From UBA4466 sp963925035 (lineage in GTDB: Bacteria > Bacteroidota > Bacteroidia > Flavobacteriales_D > Crocinitomicaceae), in NCBI GenBank assembly GCA_963925035.1, contig CAWUSK010000015.1, forward strand, positions 19,768 through 83,767: a stretch of DNA of 64,000 nucleotides, read 5' to 3'. Shown piece after piece: positions 33,597 through 41,480 of this stretch (position 1 is its first letter; every line of letters begins with the position of its first letter). Below the pieces are notes generated by a model that had not been told where the DNA came from, did not search any database, and saw nothing but the letters and a program-made list of their open reading frames with translations. The position numbers and the translations under genes were made by a program.

Positions 33597-33956
33597 ATGA
33601 ATTCTTACGAAACTGTTTTCATTTTAACTCCCGTTTTGTCTGAAGAACAGACAAAGGAAGCAGTGCAGAAATTCGAGAGCGAAATTAGCTCATTGGGTGG
33701 AAAAGTTAAGCACTCGGAAAACTGGGGATTACGTAAATTAGCGTACCCAATCCAAAAAAAATCGACTGGTTTTTACTTTTTAATCGAGTTTGAAGCACCA
33801 GGAGAAGCAATTGCTGATTTAGAGTTAATGTTCAAAAGAGATGAGCGTATCATGCGTTTCCTTTCTATTAGAATGGACAAGCACCATTTAACTTATGCTG
33901 ATAGCAGAAGGAAAAGACTAGGTGCCGCGAAATCAACTGTAGCTGCAGAAGCTTAA
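33597..33956 (+). CDS. rpsF: 30S ribosomal protein S6
   Basis: 119 residues with the S6 ferredoxin-like fold: YETVFILTPVLSEEQTKEAV, the WGLRKLAYPIQKKSTGFYFL strand-turn and LMFKRDERIMRFLSIRMDK. S6 pairs with S18 on the platform of the small subunit. First gene of rpsF-rpsR-rplI; no ssb between rpsF and rpsR, as usual in Bacteroidota. The C-terminal tail is short and Ala-rich. Confidence 0.97.
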   Translation: MNSYETVFILTPVLSEEQTKEAVQKFESEISSLGGKVKHSENWGLRKLAYPIQKKSTGFYFLIEFEAPGEAIADLELMFKRDERIMRFLSIRMDKHHLTYADSRRKRLGAAKSTVAAEA

Positions 33957-33981
33957 TTAATAACCATTAAAAAGAGAAACA

Positions 33982-34245
33982 ATGGCTCAAAACGACGTTA
34001 GATATTTGACTCCGATAAACATCGAGATCAAAAAAGATAAATACTGTAGATTTAAAAAATCTAAAATTCACTTCATCGATTACAAAGACGCAAACTTTTT
34101 GTTGAAATTGGTAAACGAACAAGGAAAGATTTTACCACGTAGAATTACTGGTACTTCAGCTAAATACCAAAAAGGTGTTAACAAAGCAATCAAACGTGCT
34201 CGTCACATTGCTTTAATGCCTTACGTAGCTGATATGTTGAAATAA
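33982..34245 (+). CDS. rpsR: 30S ribosomal protein S18
   Basis: 87 residues with the S18 core IDYKDANFLLKLVNEQGKIL, PRRITGTSAKYQKGVNKAIK and RARHIALMPY. The N-terminus has a YCRFKK stretch with a single Cys rather than a zinc cysteine set. Starts 25 bp after rpsF; binds S6 in the 30S platform. Confidence 0.97.
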   Translation: MAQNDVRYLTPINIEIKKDKYCRFKKSKIHFIDYKDANFLLKLVNEQGKILPRRITGTSAKYQKGVNKAIKRARHIALMPYVADMLK

Positions 34246-34275
34246 TTGATTGTAGAACAGGAAAAATAACTCAAA

Positions 34276-34722
34276 ATGGACGTAATTTTAAAGAAGAACG
34301 TAGACAACTTAGGATACGCGAACGAAATGGTTTCAGTAAAGCCTGGCTACGGTCGTAACTTTTTAATCCCTCAGGGATATGCAATTTTAGCTACTGCTTC
34401 TGCAAAGAAAGCGCATGCTGAAATCATGAAACAAAAATCACACAAAGATTCTAAAATTTTAGCTGAAGCTCAAGAGCTTGGTGCTAAAATTGAAGGTTCT
34501 ACGGTGAAAATCATCACCAAAGCAGGTGAAAACGGAAAGATTTTTGGTTCTGTTAACACTGTTCAATTGTCTGAAGCTCTAAAAGCTCAAGGAATTGAAA
34601 TTGATAGAAAATCATTGAAAATCACTAACGAGCCTATCCGTGAGATTGGTTCTTTCGAAGCAACTGCTAACATTCACAAAGAAGTGAAAGTTACTTTGAC
34701 TTTCGAAGTGGTAGGTGAATAA
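34276..34722 (+). CDS. rplI: 50S ribosomal protein L9
   Basis: 148 residues, two globular domains joined by a helix as in L9. The N-terminal signature VDNLGYANEMVSVKPGYGRN continues into FLIPQGYAILAT; the C-terminal domain shows GKIFGSVNTVQLSEAL. Last gene of the operon, closed by a terminator 21 bp after the stop. Confidence 0.97.
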   Translation: MDVILKKNVDNLGYANEMVSVKPGYGRNFLIPQGYAILATASAKKAHAEIMKQKSHKDSKILAEAQELGAKIEGSTVKIITKAGENGKIFGSVNTVQLSEALKAQGIEIDRKSLKITNEPIREIGSFEATANIHKEVKVTLTFEVVGE

Positions 34723-34743
34723 TATCACTCAAATTTATTTGGA

Positions 34744-34774
34744 AGCTCGGACAGTTTGTTCGGGCTTTTTTTTT
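34744..34774 (+). terminator. rpsF-rpsR-rplI operon terminator
   Basis: AGCTCGGACA pairs with TGTTCGGGCT (two wobbles, loop GTT), followed by nine T. Confidence 0.88.
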
Positions 34775-34849
34775 GTATTAAAAACAGTCAATACAAAAGA
34801 CTATAAGAGTCAGGACTTGCTCTTTGAAATATATTTAATCTTTCGTTAA

Positions 34850-34923
34850 TTGAACTTTGAACTCTTGAAACTTTGAACTCTTTGTTTCTTAGTGATAAAT
34901 TTTAAACCACAAAGAAACAAAGA
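34850..34923. repeat. TTTGAACT cluster and long inverted repeat before the Moco operon
   Basis: 34850-34880 repeats TTGAACTTTGAACTC-type motifs seen also at 9501-9543. Next, TCTTTGTTTCTT (34879-34890) and AAGAAACAAAGA (34912-34923) form a perfect 12-bp inverted repeat with a 21-nt spacer. It lies about 70 bp ahead of the substrate-binding lipoprotein gene. It could be an RNA hairpin in the leader, or a common Flavobacteria-type intergenic repeat. Confidence 0.55.
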
Positions 34924-34995
34924 ACCTGAAATCAGCATTAGAATTCCATAATCCAATTTGGAATTATTGTAACTTGCAGTCCAATTTCGAAACAA

Positions 34996-36054
34996 ATGAA
35001 AATTCAATATTTAATTATTCTATTTCTTGCCTTTTCTAACTGTTCGTCAGAAATGAAAATTTCAGACACGGATAAAAATGAAGAAACATCTGTTGAAATT
35101 AAATACGCCAAGAATTTCAATTTAACACAAAAAGCCAATCAATACATACTTGAGATTTTAGATCCGATATCTGGTAAAACAGAATCGCTACATACAATTG
35201 GCCCTTCAAAAAAACATGAAGCAATCAGCCTTTCAGCAACTGTGGTTGGAATGTACGCTATTCTGGATCAACAAAAAAAATTAAAAGGCGTTTCTAGTAT
35301 TGACTATGTTTTCGATCGTAAAGTAAAATCGATGTTCAAATCGGGAAGTATTAAAGAATTTGGAGACGAAACAACCAATTCGATTGAAAAAATAATTTCA
35401 AGCAAGGCCAATACAATACTTTACAGCGGATTTGGAGATGAATTTCCAAATCAAAAAAAACTAGAGGCGCTTAATTTAACCATTCTACCAATTTACGATT
35501 GGAAAGAAATTCACCCGCTTGGAAAAGCAGAGTGGATTAAAGTTATTGGCGCATTGACAGGAAAAATGGACGAAGCAATTAAATTCTTCAACACTGTTGA
35601 GAAAGAATACAATGACCTAATGAAACTAACAGCTTCGATTAATGAATACCCAACATGCCTATCTGGAAATTTAATTGGCGACATTTGGTATACTCCAGCA
35701 AATGAAAGTTACGTTGCTCATTTGATGAAAGATGCTGGAGCAAAATACCGCTATGCAGATACAAAAGGTCAAGTGACACTTGAGTTCTCTATTGAGCAAA
35801 TATTGAAGGACAATGAAACAACTGAGTTTTGGATAAACCCTGGATACGACTCGAAATCAAAAATCGATAAGTTTAACCCACACATTAAGCACTTAGCTTG
35901 TTACAACAACATTTATTGTTACTCTCCCAATATGATTGAGTTTTGGGAAAAAAGCGCAGCAGAACCACATCACGTTCTTTCTGATTTAATCCACATTTTC
36001 CATCCCGACATCAAAGAAATAAAGTCGTTTTACTATTACGCTAAAATCAATTAA
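34996..36054 (+). CDS. ABC transporter substrate-binding lipoprotein, FecB/BtuF type
   Basis: 352 residues. The signal ends at Cys16 (LFLAFSNC, an unusual Asn at -1 but tolerated in Bacteroidota). The mature protein has the two-lobe helical-backbone layout of class III binding proteins: HTIGPSKKHEAISLSATVVG, VSSIDYVFDRK, GSIKEFGDETTNSIEKIISS with the lobe linker after it, and a C-terminal SAAEPHHVLSDLIHIFHPDI. Iron-siderophore, B12 and molybdate receptors all share this fold. Position at the head of a molybdenum cofactor operon makes molybdate or tungstate the best guess for its ligand, by analogy with Haemophilus MolBCA. Ligand specificity is inference. Confidence 0.82.
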   Translation: MKIQYLIILFLAFSNCSSEMKISDTDKNEETSVEIKYAKNFNLTQKANQYILEILDPISGKTESLHTIGPSKKHEAISLSATVVGMYAILDQQKKLKGVSSIDYVFDRKVKSMFKSGSIKEFGDETTNSIEKIISSKANTILYSGFGDEFPNQKKLEALNLTILPIYDWKEIHPLGKAEWIKVIGALTGKMDEAIKFFNTVEKEYNDLMKLTASINEYPTCLSGNLIGDIWYTPANESYVAHLMKDAGAKYRYADTKGQVTLEFSIEQILKDNETTEFWINPGYDSKSKIDKFNPHIKHLACYNNIYCYSPNMIEFWEKSAAEPHHVLSDLIHIFHPDIKEIKSFYYYAKIN

Positions 36055-37052
36055 TGTCGATTTCGAGAAGACATACAATTAACATTTTTGTGTTGCTGCT
36101 TTTGCTGCCAACTATTGCTTTGGTACATTTATTCGTAGGACAAATAAGTGTAGATTCTTCAGACTATTTCAACGCATTATTTCATTACGACACAAGTGAC
36201 TCCTATCAAATAATTGCGAGAGAAATTCGAATTCCACGTATGTTTATGGCAATAATTGCGGGTGCTGGTTTATCGATTGCAGGATTACTAATGCAAACCT
36301 TGTTCAATAATCCTCTTGCTGGTCCTTACGTTCTAGGAATCAATTCTGGAGCAAGTTTATTTGTTGCGTTTAGCATAATGACAGGGATTCCGTTCTTTAC
36401 ATCAACCCTTGGAATTACAGCGAATGCACTTATTGGAGCTTTTGTATTTGGAATTATTATTTTATTCTTCTCACGATTTTTGCGTTCTCAAGTTTCCTTG
36501 TTGTTGGTTGGATTAATGCTGGGAAGTTTTACCGGAGCAATCGTTTCGCTGACACAAACAATTAGCGAAGCAGATGAACTGAAAGTGTTTACATTGTGGG
36601 CTTTGGGCTCTCTTCAAAAAGTTAAATTCGAACAGTTACTGCCTATTTTTAGTGTATTTACAATTGGAATTCTATTAACAACACTTACCTCTAAATCATT
36701 AAATATCTTAGTGATTGGAGAAGAAAATGCTCGATTACTTGGTGTCAACATCAAACGTTCAAGACTTTTCATTATCAGTTTAACTGCATTGTTTACAGGA
36801 TTGGTTACTGCGTTTTGTGGTCCGATTGCTTTTATTGGGTTGGCTGTTCCGAACTTGGTTCGAATGATCTTCAAAACGCAATCACATATTACTTTACTGA
36901 TCAGTTCTGCCTTAACTGGCGCAATCTTCATCCTACTTTGTGATATTTGTATTCAATTGATTGAAGCGCATTTTATGATTCCAATAAACGTGTTCACCTC
37001 TATCGTTGGAGCTCCTTTTGTCGTATTCATAATTCTCAAGAAGCTAAGATGA
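36054..37052 (+). CDS. ABC transporter permease, FecCD/BtuC family
   Basis: 332 residues with about ten membrane helices. Family blocks: REIRIPRMFMAIIAGAGLSI, AGLLMQTLFNNPLAGPYVLG, and the coupling and conserved loop region FCGPIAFIGLAVPNLVRMIF. It overlaps the binding protein stop by 1 bp (TAATG) and the ATPase start by 4 bp, so the three are translationally coupled. Type II importer permeases of this class carry cobalamin, haem, siderophores and, in Haemophilus, molybdate. Here the following moeA-moaA genes favour the last. Confidence 0.9.
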   Translation: MSISRRHTINIFVLLLLLPTIALVHLFVGQISVDSSDYFNALFHYDTSDSYQIIAREIRIPRMFMAIIAGAGLSIAGLLMQTLFNNPLAGPYVLGINSGASLFVAFSIMTGIPFFTSTLGITANALIGAFVFGIIILFFSRFLRSQVSLLLVGLMLGSFTGAIVSLTQTISEADELKVFTLWALGSLQKVKFEQLLPIFSVFTIGILLTTLTSKSLNILVIGEENARLLGVNIKRSRLFIISLTALFTGLVTAFCGPIAFIGLAVPNLVRMIFKTQSHITLLISSALTGAIFILLCDICIQLIEAHFMIPINVFTSIVGAPFVVFIILKKLR

Positions 37053-37765
37053 TCGATATTAAAAACTTAACAGTTGGGTATCAATCGCCGCTAATTTCAT
37101 TTGCTGATATGCAATTGAAACGTGGAACTGTCTATGCACTTATCGGACGAAATGGAATTGGAAAATCGACATTTTTGAAAACGATTACCGGGCAATTGGA
37201 AGCCATTAGTGGAATCGTGAACCTAGACAACAGGTTGCTTTCTGACATTACATTCAACGAAATTCCTCGATATATTTCTTACGTTGAATCGCGTTTTCCG
37301 TTGGTGGAATTCTTGTCTGTTTACGATTACATTGCGCTCGGTCGATCTCCGTACACCAATTTATTAGGAAAGTTAAACGAGGAAGATAAGTCGCTTATCC
37401 AACAAACGATTGCGGACCTTAAAATTGAACATTTAAAAAATCGTTTTACATCTGAGTTAAGTGATGGTGAACGCCAATTGATTTCCATTGCGAAAGCGGT
37501 TGTTCAGCAAACAGATTTTATCGTATTGGACGAACCAACCGCATTTTTAGACTATGCGAACAAAGAGGAGGTAATTTCTCAACTCAAAATGATCGCAACT
37601 AAAATGAATAAATGTATTATCGTCGCGACGCATGATATTGATCTAGTTTTGGACAAGAAAATTCACTTCATACTAATTGATGAAATAGCAAAAACAGGAA
37701 AACTTTATCCAACAGCAACGAAAAAAAACATTATTTCCACTTGTTTTAAATCCATTCAATTATGA
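37049..37765 (+). CDS. ABC transporter ATP-binding protein, FecE/BtuD type
   Basis: 238 residues: Walker A GRNGIGKSTF, Q-loop region YVESRFPLVEFLSVYDYIAL, signature LSDGERQLISIAKA (SDGER in place of SGGE/Q), Walker B DFIVLDEPTAFLDYANKEEV and switch His in VATHDIDLVL. The C-terminus is short. Its start overlaps the permease end and its stop overlaps moeA, which argues that import and cofactor synthesis are expressed together. Confidence 0.92.
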   Translation: MIDIKNLTVGYQSPLISFADMQLKRGTVYALIGRNGIGKSTFLKTITGQLEAISGIVNLDNRLLSDITFNEIPRYISYVESRFPLVEFLSVYDYIALGRSPYTNLLGKLNEEDKSLIQQTIADLKIEHLKNRFTSELSDGERQLISIAKAVVQQTDFIVLDEPTAFLDYANKEEVISQLKMIATKMNKCIIVATHDIDLVLDKKIHFILIDEIAKTGKLYPTATKKNIISTCFKSIQL

Positions 37766-38925
37766 TAAGTGTAGAACAAGCTTTTAAACAAATTGATACA
37801 ATTCAAGCTCTAAAACCAATTGAAATACCTTTGGTAGAAGCATTGAATTATACTTTAGCCGAAGACGTTTTATCTCCAATCAACATGCCGCCGTTTAATC
37901 AATCGGCAATGGATGGATATGCCGTAAACGGGAATAGTAATTCATTTGAATTGACCGGAGAAATTCAAGCGGGAATGGACGCTTCTAACATTGAATTAAA
38001 AGAAGGCCAAGCCATTCGCATTTTCACTGGAGCAATGGTTCCAACTTCTGCAACAACAGTAATTCGACAGGAGATCGTTGAGAAAAAAGGTGATTCAATT
38101 TCTATCGTCAATGAATACGGTCAACATGAAAACATTCGTTTGGCTGGTGAACAAATCGAGCTGAGCGAATTAGCGGCAAAGAAAGGAACACGAATTACAG
38201 CGGGCGTTTTAGGCTTTTTAGTCGGAATAGGAATTGAAACCGTGACAGTTTATCGCAATCCGAAAATAGCAGTTATTGCAACTGGAAATGAACTTGTTCC
38301 AACTGGAGGGAAATTGGCACCAGGGAAGATTTACGAATCGAATTCACACATGATTCAAGCTTCTTTGAAGTCGATTGGATTTGAGTGTTCAATTTACCGT
38401 GTAATCGATGATTTTGAGGAGACAAAAGCATTATTTACACAACTGATTTCAGAAAACGATTTATTGATTGCTGCTGGAGGAATATCTGTTGGTGATTATG
38501 ATTTCGTTGGAAAGGCTCTGGAGGAATTGAATACAGAAACGTTATTTTATAAGGTCAAACAAAAGCCCGGAAAACCACTTTACCTTGGTAAAAATGGTTC
38601 GACTATCATTTTTGGGTTGCCCGGAAATCCCGGAGCTGCACTTTCTTGTTTTTACATTTATGTAAGTATCGCTTTGGCGCATTTGACAGGAAGAAAATCT
38701 CCTTTTATCGCTCCGAAAATTGCCCGTTTAGGTCACGATTATTCAAAACCAGCTGGACTGACCCAATTCTTGAAAGCGAATATGAATGGAAATGTCATTC
38801 AAATATTATCTCACCAAAGTTCAGCAATGTTGAATGTCTATGCCGATACAAATTGTCTTGCGAGATTAGAAGAGAAGGATATGGATTGGAAATCAGGAGA
38901 TGAGATTACGGTTTATTTGATATAA
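37762..38925 (+). CDS. moeA: Molybdopterin molybdenumtransferase
   Basis: Inserts molybdate into adenylylated molybdopterin, the last common step of Moco synthesis. 387 residues with NMPPFNQSAMDGYAV near the N-terminus, IRIFTGAMVPTSATTVIRQE, the MoCF-fold core VIATGNELVPTGGKLAPGKI with YESNS, and AAGGISVGDYDFV plus FGLPGNPGAALSC. Start overlaps the ATPase stop (ATGA). Second-half genes of the pathway (mobA) follow, suggesting supply of a guanylated cofactor as well. Confidence 0.96.
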   Translation: MISVEQAFKQIDTIQALKPIEIPLVEALNYTLAEDVLSPINMPPFNQSAMDGYAVNGNSNSFELTGEIQAGMDASNIELKEGQAIRIFTGAMVPTSATTVIRQEIVEKKGDSISIVNEYGQHENIRLAGEQIELSELAAKKGTRITAGVLGFLVGIGIETVTVYRNPKIAVIATGNELVPTGGKLAPGKIYESNSHMIQASLKSIGFECSIYRVIDDFEETKALFTQLISENDLLIAAGGISVGDYDFVGKALEELNTETLFYKVKQKPGKPLYLGKNGSTIIFGLPGNPGAALSCFYIYVSIALAHLTGRKSPFIAPKIARLGHDYSKPAGLTQFLKANMNGNVIQILSHQSSAMLNVYADTNCLARLEEKDMDWKSGDEITVYLI

Positions 38926-38977
38926 AAGTAAATTTTCTTTCTTACCTTAGCGTTATTCCCTCAAGGAAATAGCGAAA

Positions 38978-39325
38978 TTGGAAGAAAAACAAACGTATAA
39001 GGTTGAAAGTAGGATTTGGATATCTACCGATTCTGGCATGTATCTAGGTCGTGGACGCATACGTTTGTTGGAGGAAATAGATCGTTTTGGTTCTATTGCG
39101 AAAGCCGCTGAAGCAATGGAAATGTCGTATAAAAAGGCATGGAAATTAATTAAGTCAATGAACGAAGCGAGCCCTTCTCCCCTTTTGGATAAAAAAATTG
39201 GTGGAACGGGCGGTGGCGGTTCTGAATTGACTGTCGAAGGAAAGCGCGTGGTTTCATTGTTCAACGAATTGGAAAAAGACCAACAGAATTTATTAGACAA
39301 ACGTTTCAAAAAATCTAATTTCTGA
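38978..39325 (+). CDS. ModE-like winged-helix regulator (DNA-binding domain only)
   Basis: 115 residues that match the N-terminal LysR-like HTH of ModE: GRGRIRLLEEIDRFGSIAKA, AEAMEMSYKKAWKLIKSMNE, then the wing GGTGGGGSELTVEGKRVVSL. The two C-terminal molybdate-binding MOP domains of E. coli ModE are missing. The start is TTG at 38978-38980, since no in-frame ATG exists between the upstream stop (38948-38950) and the conserved region. The stop overlaps mobA by 1 bp. It may repress this operon, but how it would sense molybdate alone is unclear. Confidence 0.83.
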   Translation: MEEKQTYKVESRIWISTDSGMYLGRGRIRLLEEIDRFGSIAKAAEAMEMSYKKAWKLIKSMNEASPSPLLDKKIGGTGGGGSELTVEGKRVVSLFNELEKDQQNLLDKRFKKSNF

Positions 39326-39894
39326 TGAAGATTACTGGAATCATATTGGCTGGCGGAAAAAGTTCGCGCATGGGAACAGACAAAGCGTTGTTGCAAATAA
39401 ATGGACATAGTTTTCTACAACATTGTCATGATGTATTAATTAAGCTTTGTGATGAGATAATCATTAGCAGTTCAAATCAAGCACATGAATTGAATAACAC
39501 TTTGCGCGTCGCTGATATTTATCCCGAAAAAGGACCACTTGGTGGATTACATGCTACACTTTCGGCTTCTAAAAACGATATTAATTTGTGCTTAAGTGTC
39601 GATACACCATTTGTAACCGTTGATTTTCTACGATGGATGTTAAACCAACAAAAAGACGACAAATCATTTTTCATCAAAGAAGGAGGACGTTTCCATCCGT
39701 TGATTGGTGTTTATCATAAAAGTGCTGTTGCATCAACTGAAGTTGCATTAAAAAACAACTCGCTTAGAACGACGGAATTAGTTAAAAATCTACCTCACGA
39801 TTGGCAACATTTAGAATTTTATGGTGATTACAACTTTGGAATGTTAGCAAATATCAATACACAAGAAGAATACGAAAAAGCTTTAAAGCGATGA
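39325..39894 (+). CDS. mobA: Molybdenum cofactor guanylyltransferase
   Basis: Adds GMP to Mo-molybdopterin to make the guanine dinucleotide cofactor used by DMSO-reductase-type enzymes. 189 residues with the nucleotidyltransferase opening LAGGKSSRMGTDKALL, GGLHATLSA and SVDTPFVT for metal and GTP. MocA-type cytidylyltransferases share the fold; MobA is the usual call for this LAGGKSSRMGTDKA motif. Overlaps both neighbours by 1-4 bp. Confidence 0.9.
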   Translation: MKITGIILAGGKSSRMGTDKALLQINGHSFLQHCHDVLIKLCDEIIISSSNQAHELNNTLRVADIYPEKGPLGGLHATLSASKNDINLCLSVDTPFVTVDFLRWMLNQQKDDKSFFIKEGGRFHPLIGVYHKSAVASTEVALKNNSLRTTELVKNLPHDWQHLEFYGDYNFGMLANINTQEEYEKALKR

Positions 39895-40127
39895 TAAAAA
39901 CACGTTATTTTGGAATGATTGCTGAAAAATTGCAAATGCAGGAAGAGGAAATCGACTTCTCTGCACTGACCTTTCCGATTGAATTGAAAGCGTTTTTTGT
40001 TTCACGCTATCCGCAGTTGGAAAAAGCGCCGTTTGTCATTGCTGTGAATCAAGTTGTAGCAACAGAATTAACATCCATCGAAAAGATTAACGAAATAGTC
40101 CTACTGCCTCCTTTTGCAGGTGGATAA
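39891..40127 (+). CDS. moaD: Molybdopterin synthase small subunit
   Basis: 78-residue ubiquitin-like sulfur carrier ending in the obligatory Gly-Gly (LPPFAGG). The C-terminal Gly is adenylated and thiocarboxylated by a MoeB-like enzyme, which is not encoded in this cluster. The body is divergent (RYFGMIAEKLQMQEEEIDFS) but length, GG end and position before moaE settle the call. Overlaps mobA by 4 bp. Confidence 0.92.
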   Translation: MIKTRYFGMIAEKLQMQEEEIDFSALTFPIELKAFFVSRYPQLEKAPFVIAVNQVVATELTSIEKINEIVLLPPFAGG

Positions 40128-40137
40128 AATAAGATTT

Positions 40138-40566
40138 ATGAAAAAAATATTTCACGAAGGACCAATCAGTCCACAATTTATAGCAGACTCAATTGCAAAG
40201 CACCAGACCAAAACGAGTATTGGCGCTCATCAGATATTTTTAGGGCAAGTACGAGCCGATGAAATTGATGGAAAAACGGTTAGTGCAATCGAATATTCTG
40301 CACACGAAGAAATGGCTGAAATAGCATTTCAAGTCATTCGTGAGGCGACTTTTGAAGCTTTTCCGTTGACGTGCATGCACATCCACCACAGTCTAGGAGA
40401 AGTAAAAGCGGGAGAAATTTGCTTATTCGTATTTGTTTCTTCAGAACACAGAGAAGCGAGTAATAAAGCAATCGTTCACTTGGTAGAAGAAATTAAAGCA
40501 AAGGCACCCATATTTGGTAAAGAGATTTTTGTGGATGGATCGCACGTTTGGAAAGAAAATAAATAG
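40138..40566 (+). CDS. moaE: Molybdopterin synthase catalytic subunit
   Basis: Transfers sulfur from MoaD to cyclic pyranopterin monophosphate. 142 residues with FLGQVRADEIDGKTVSAIEY, HIHHSLGEVKAGEICLFVFV, SEHREASNKAIVHLVEEIKA, the APIFGKEIF lysine loop and a final HVWKENK. I use the ATG at 40138 because homologues begin MKKIFHEGP; an in-frame ATG at 40114 inside moaD adds eight residues and is possible. Works as a heterotetramer with the gene just upstream. Confidence 0.94.
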   Translation: MKKIFHEGPISPQFIADSIAKHQTKTSIGAHQIFLGQVRADEIDGKTVSAIEYSAHEEMAEIAFQVIREATFEAFPLTCMHIHHSLGEVKAGEICLFVFVSSEHREASNKAIVHLVEEIKAKAPIFGKEIFVDGSHVWKENK

Positions 40567-40568
40567 TT

Positions 40569-41480
40569 ATGGTAGATATTACGCATAAATCAACGACCTT
40601 AAGAAGTGCAATTGCTCAAGCAACAGTTAAAGTCAGCTCGCAAGCAACAATTGATGCAGTTGTGAATAATACTGTTCCCAAAGGAAATGTCTTTGAAATG
40701 GCAAAAACTGCGGGACTTTTCGGTGTTAAAAAGACATCTGAAATGATTCCCGATTGTCACCCGTTGCCTATTGAATACACGCACGTCTCATATGAAATAG
40801 ATGGATTGAACATCATCATTTCAATGGAAGTTAAAACGATTTATCGCACTGGTGTCGAAGTTGAAGCAATGCACGGAGTAAGTGTTGTAGCGCTGACAAT
40901 GTACGACATGCTGAAACCAATTGACAAAGGAATTGAGATCCAGAACATCAAATTACTTGAAAAAAAAGGTGGTAAATCAGATTTCAGCGATAAATTCAGA
41001 AAAGACATTACTGCTTCGGTTGTTGTTTGTTCGGACTCCATTGCTGCTGGTCAAAAAGAAGATAAAGCAGGAAAAGCGATTATTGAACGGTTAGAGAAAT
41101 ATGGGATTTCAATTATACATTCAACTGTAATTCCAGATGAAAAAGCAGCGATTGAAGCAGAGGTAAATTCAGCGACCTATAAAAACACTGATTTATTGAT
41201 TTTTACAGGTGGAACGGGAATGTCGAACAGAGATGTCACGCCTGAAACTCTACTTCCTCTCCTCGACCGAGAAATGCCAGGTGTTACGGAAGCTATTCGC
41301 AGTTACGGACAAGACAGAACGCCATTTTCGATGTTATCGAGAAGTGTGGCTGGAGTAAAAGACAAAACAGTAATTCTTGCTGTACCTGGCTCTACAAAAG
41401 GTGCAAGCGAATCAATTGACGCTGTTTTCCCATCATTATTGCATGTATTCAGAATATTTAAAGGAGCAAGACACGATTGA
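40569..41480 (+). CDS. moaCB: Bifunctional MoaC/MoaB protein
   Basis: A fusion of 303 residues. Residues 1 to about 145 are MoaC, which with MoaA makes cyclic pyranopterin monophosphate: VDITHKSTTLRSAIAQATVK, PDCHPLPIEYTHVSYEID and GVEVEAMHGVSVVALTMYDM. From about 148 a MogA/MoaB adenylyltransferase follows: ASVVVCSDSIAAGQKEDKAG, IFTGGTGMSNRDVTPETLLP and LAVPGSTKGASESIDAVFPS. It therefore joins the first and the penultimate step of Moco synthesis. Start 3 bp after moaE; its stop overlaps the moaA TTG. Confidence 0.94.
   Translation: MVDITHKSTTLRSAIAQATVKVSSQATIDAVVNNTVPKGNVFEMAKTAGLFGVKKTSEMIPDCHPLPIEYTHVSYEIDGLNIIISMEVKTIYRTGVEVEAMHGVSVVALTMYDMLKPIDKGIEIQNIKLLEKKGGKSDFSDKFRKDITASVVVCSDSIAAGQKEDKAGKAIIERLEKYGISIIHSTVIPDEKAAIEAEVNSATYKNTDLLIFTGGTGMSNRDVTPETLLPLLDREMPGVTEAIRSYGQDRTPFSMLSRSVAGVKDKTVILAVPGSTKGASESIDAVFPSLLHVFRIFKGARHD

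Noticed and set aside
34775..34995. Moco riboswitch before the molybdenum operon
   Set aside because: Only simple repeats and one 12-bp inverted repeat are visible; no multi-stem Moco RNA pattern could be recognised.
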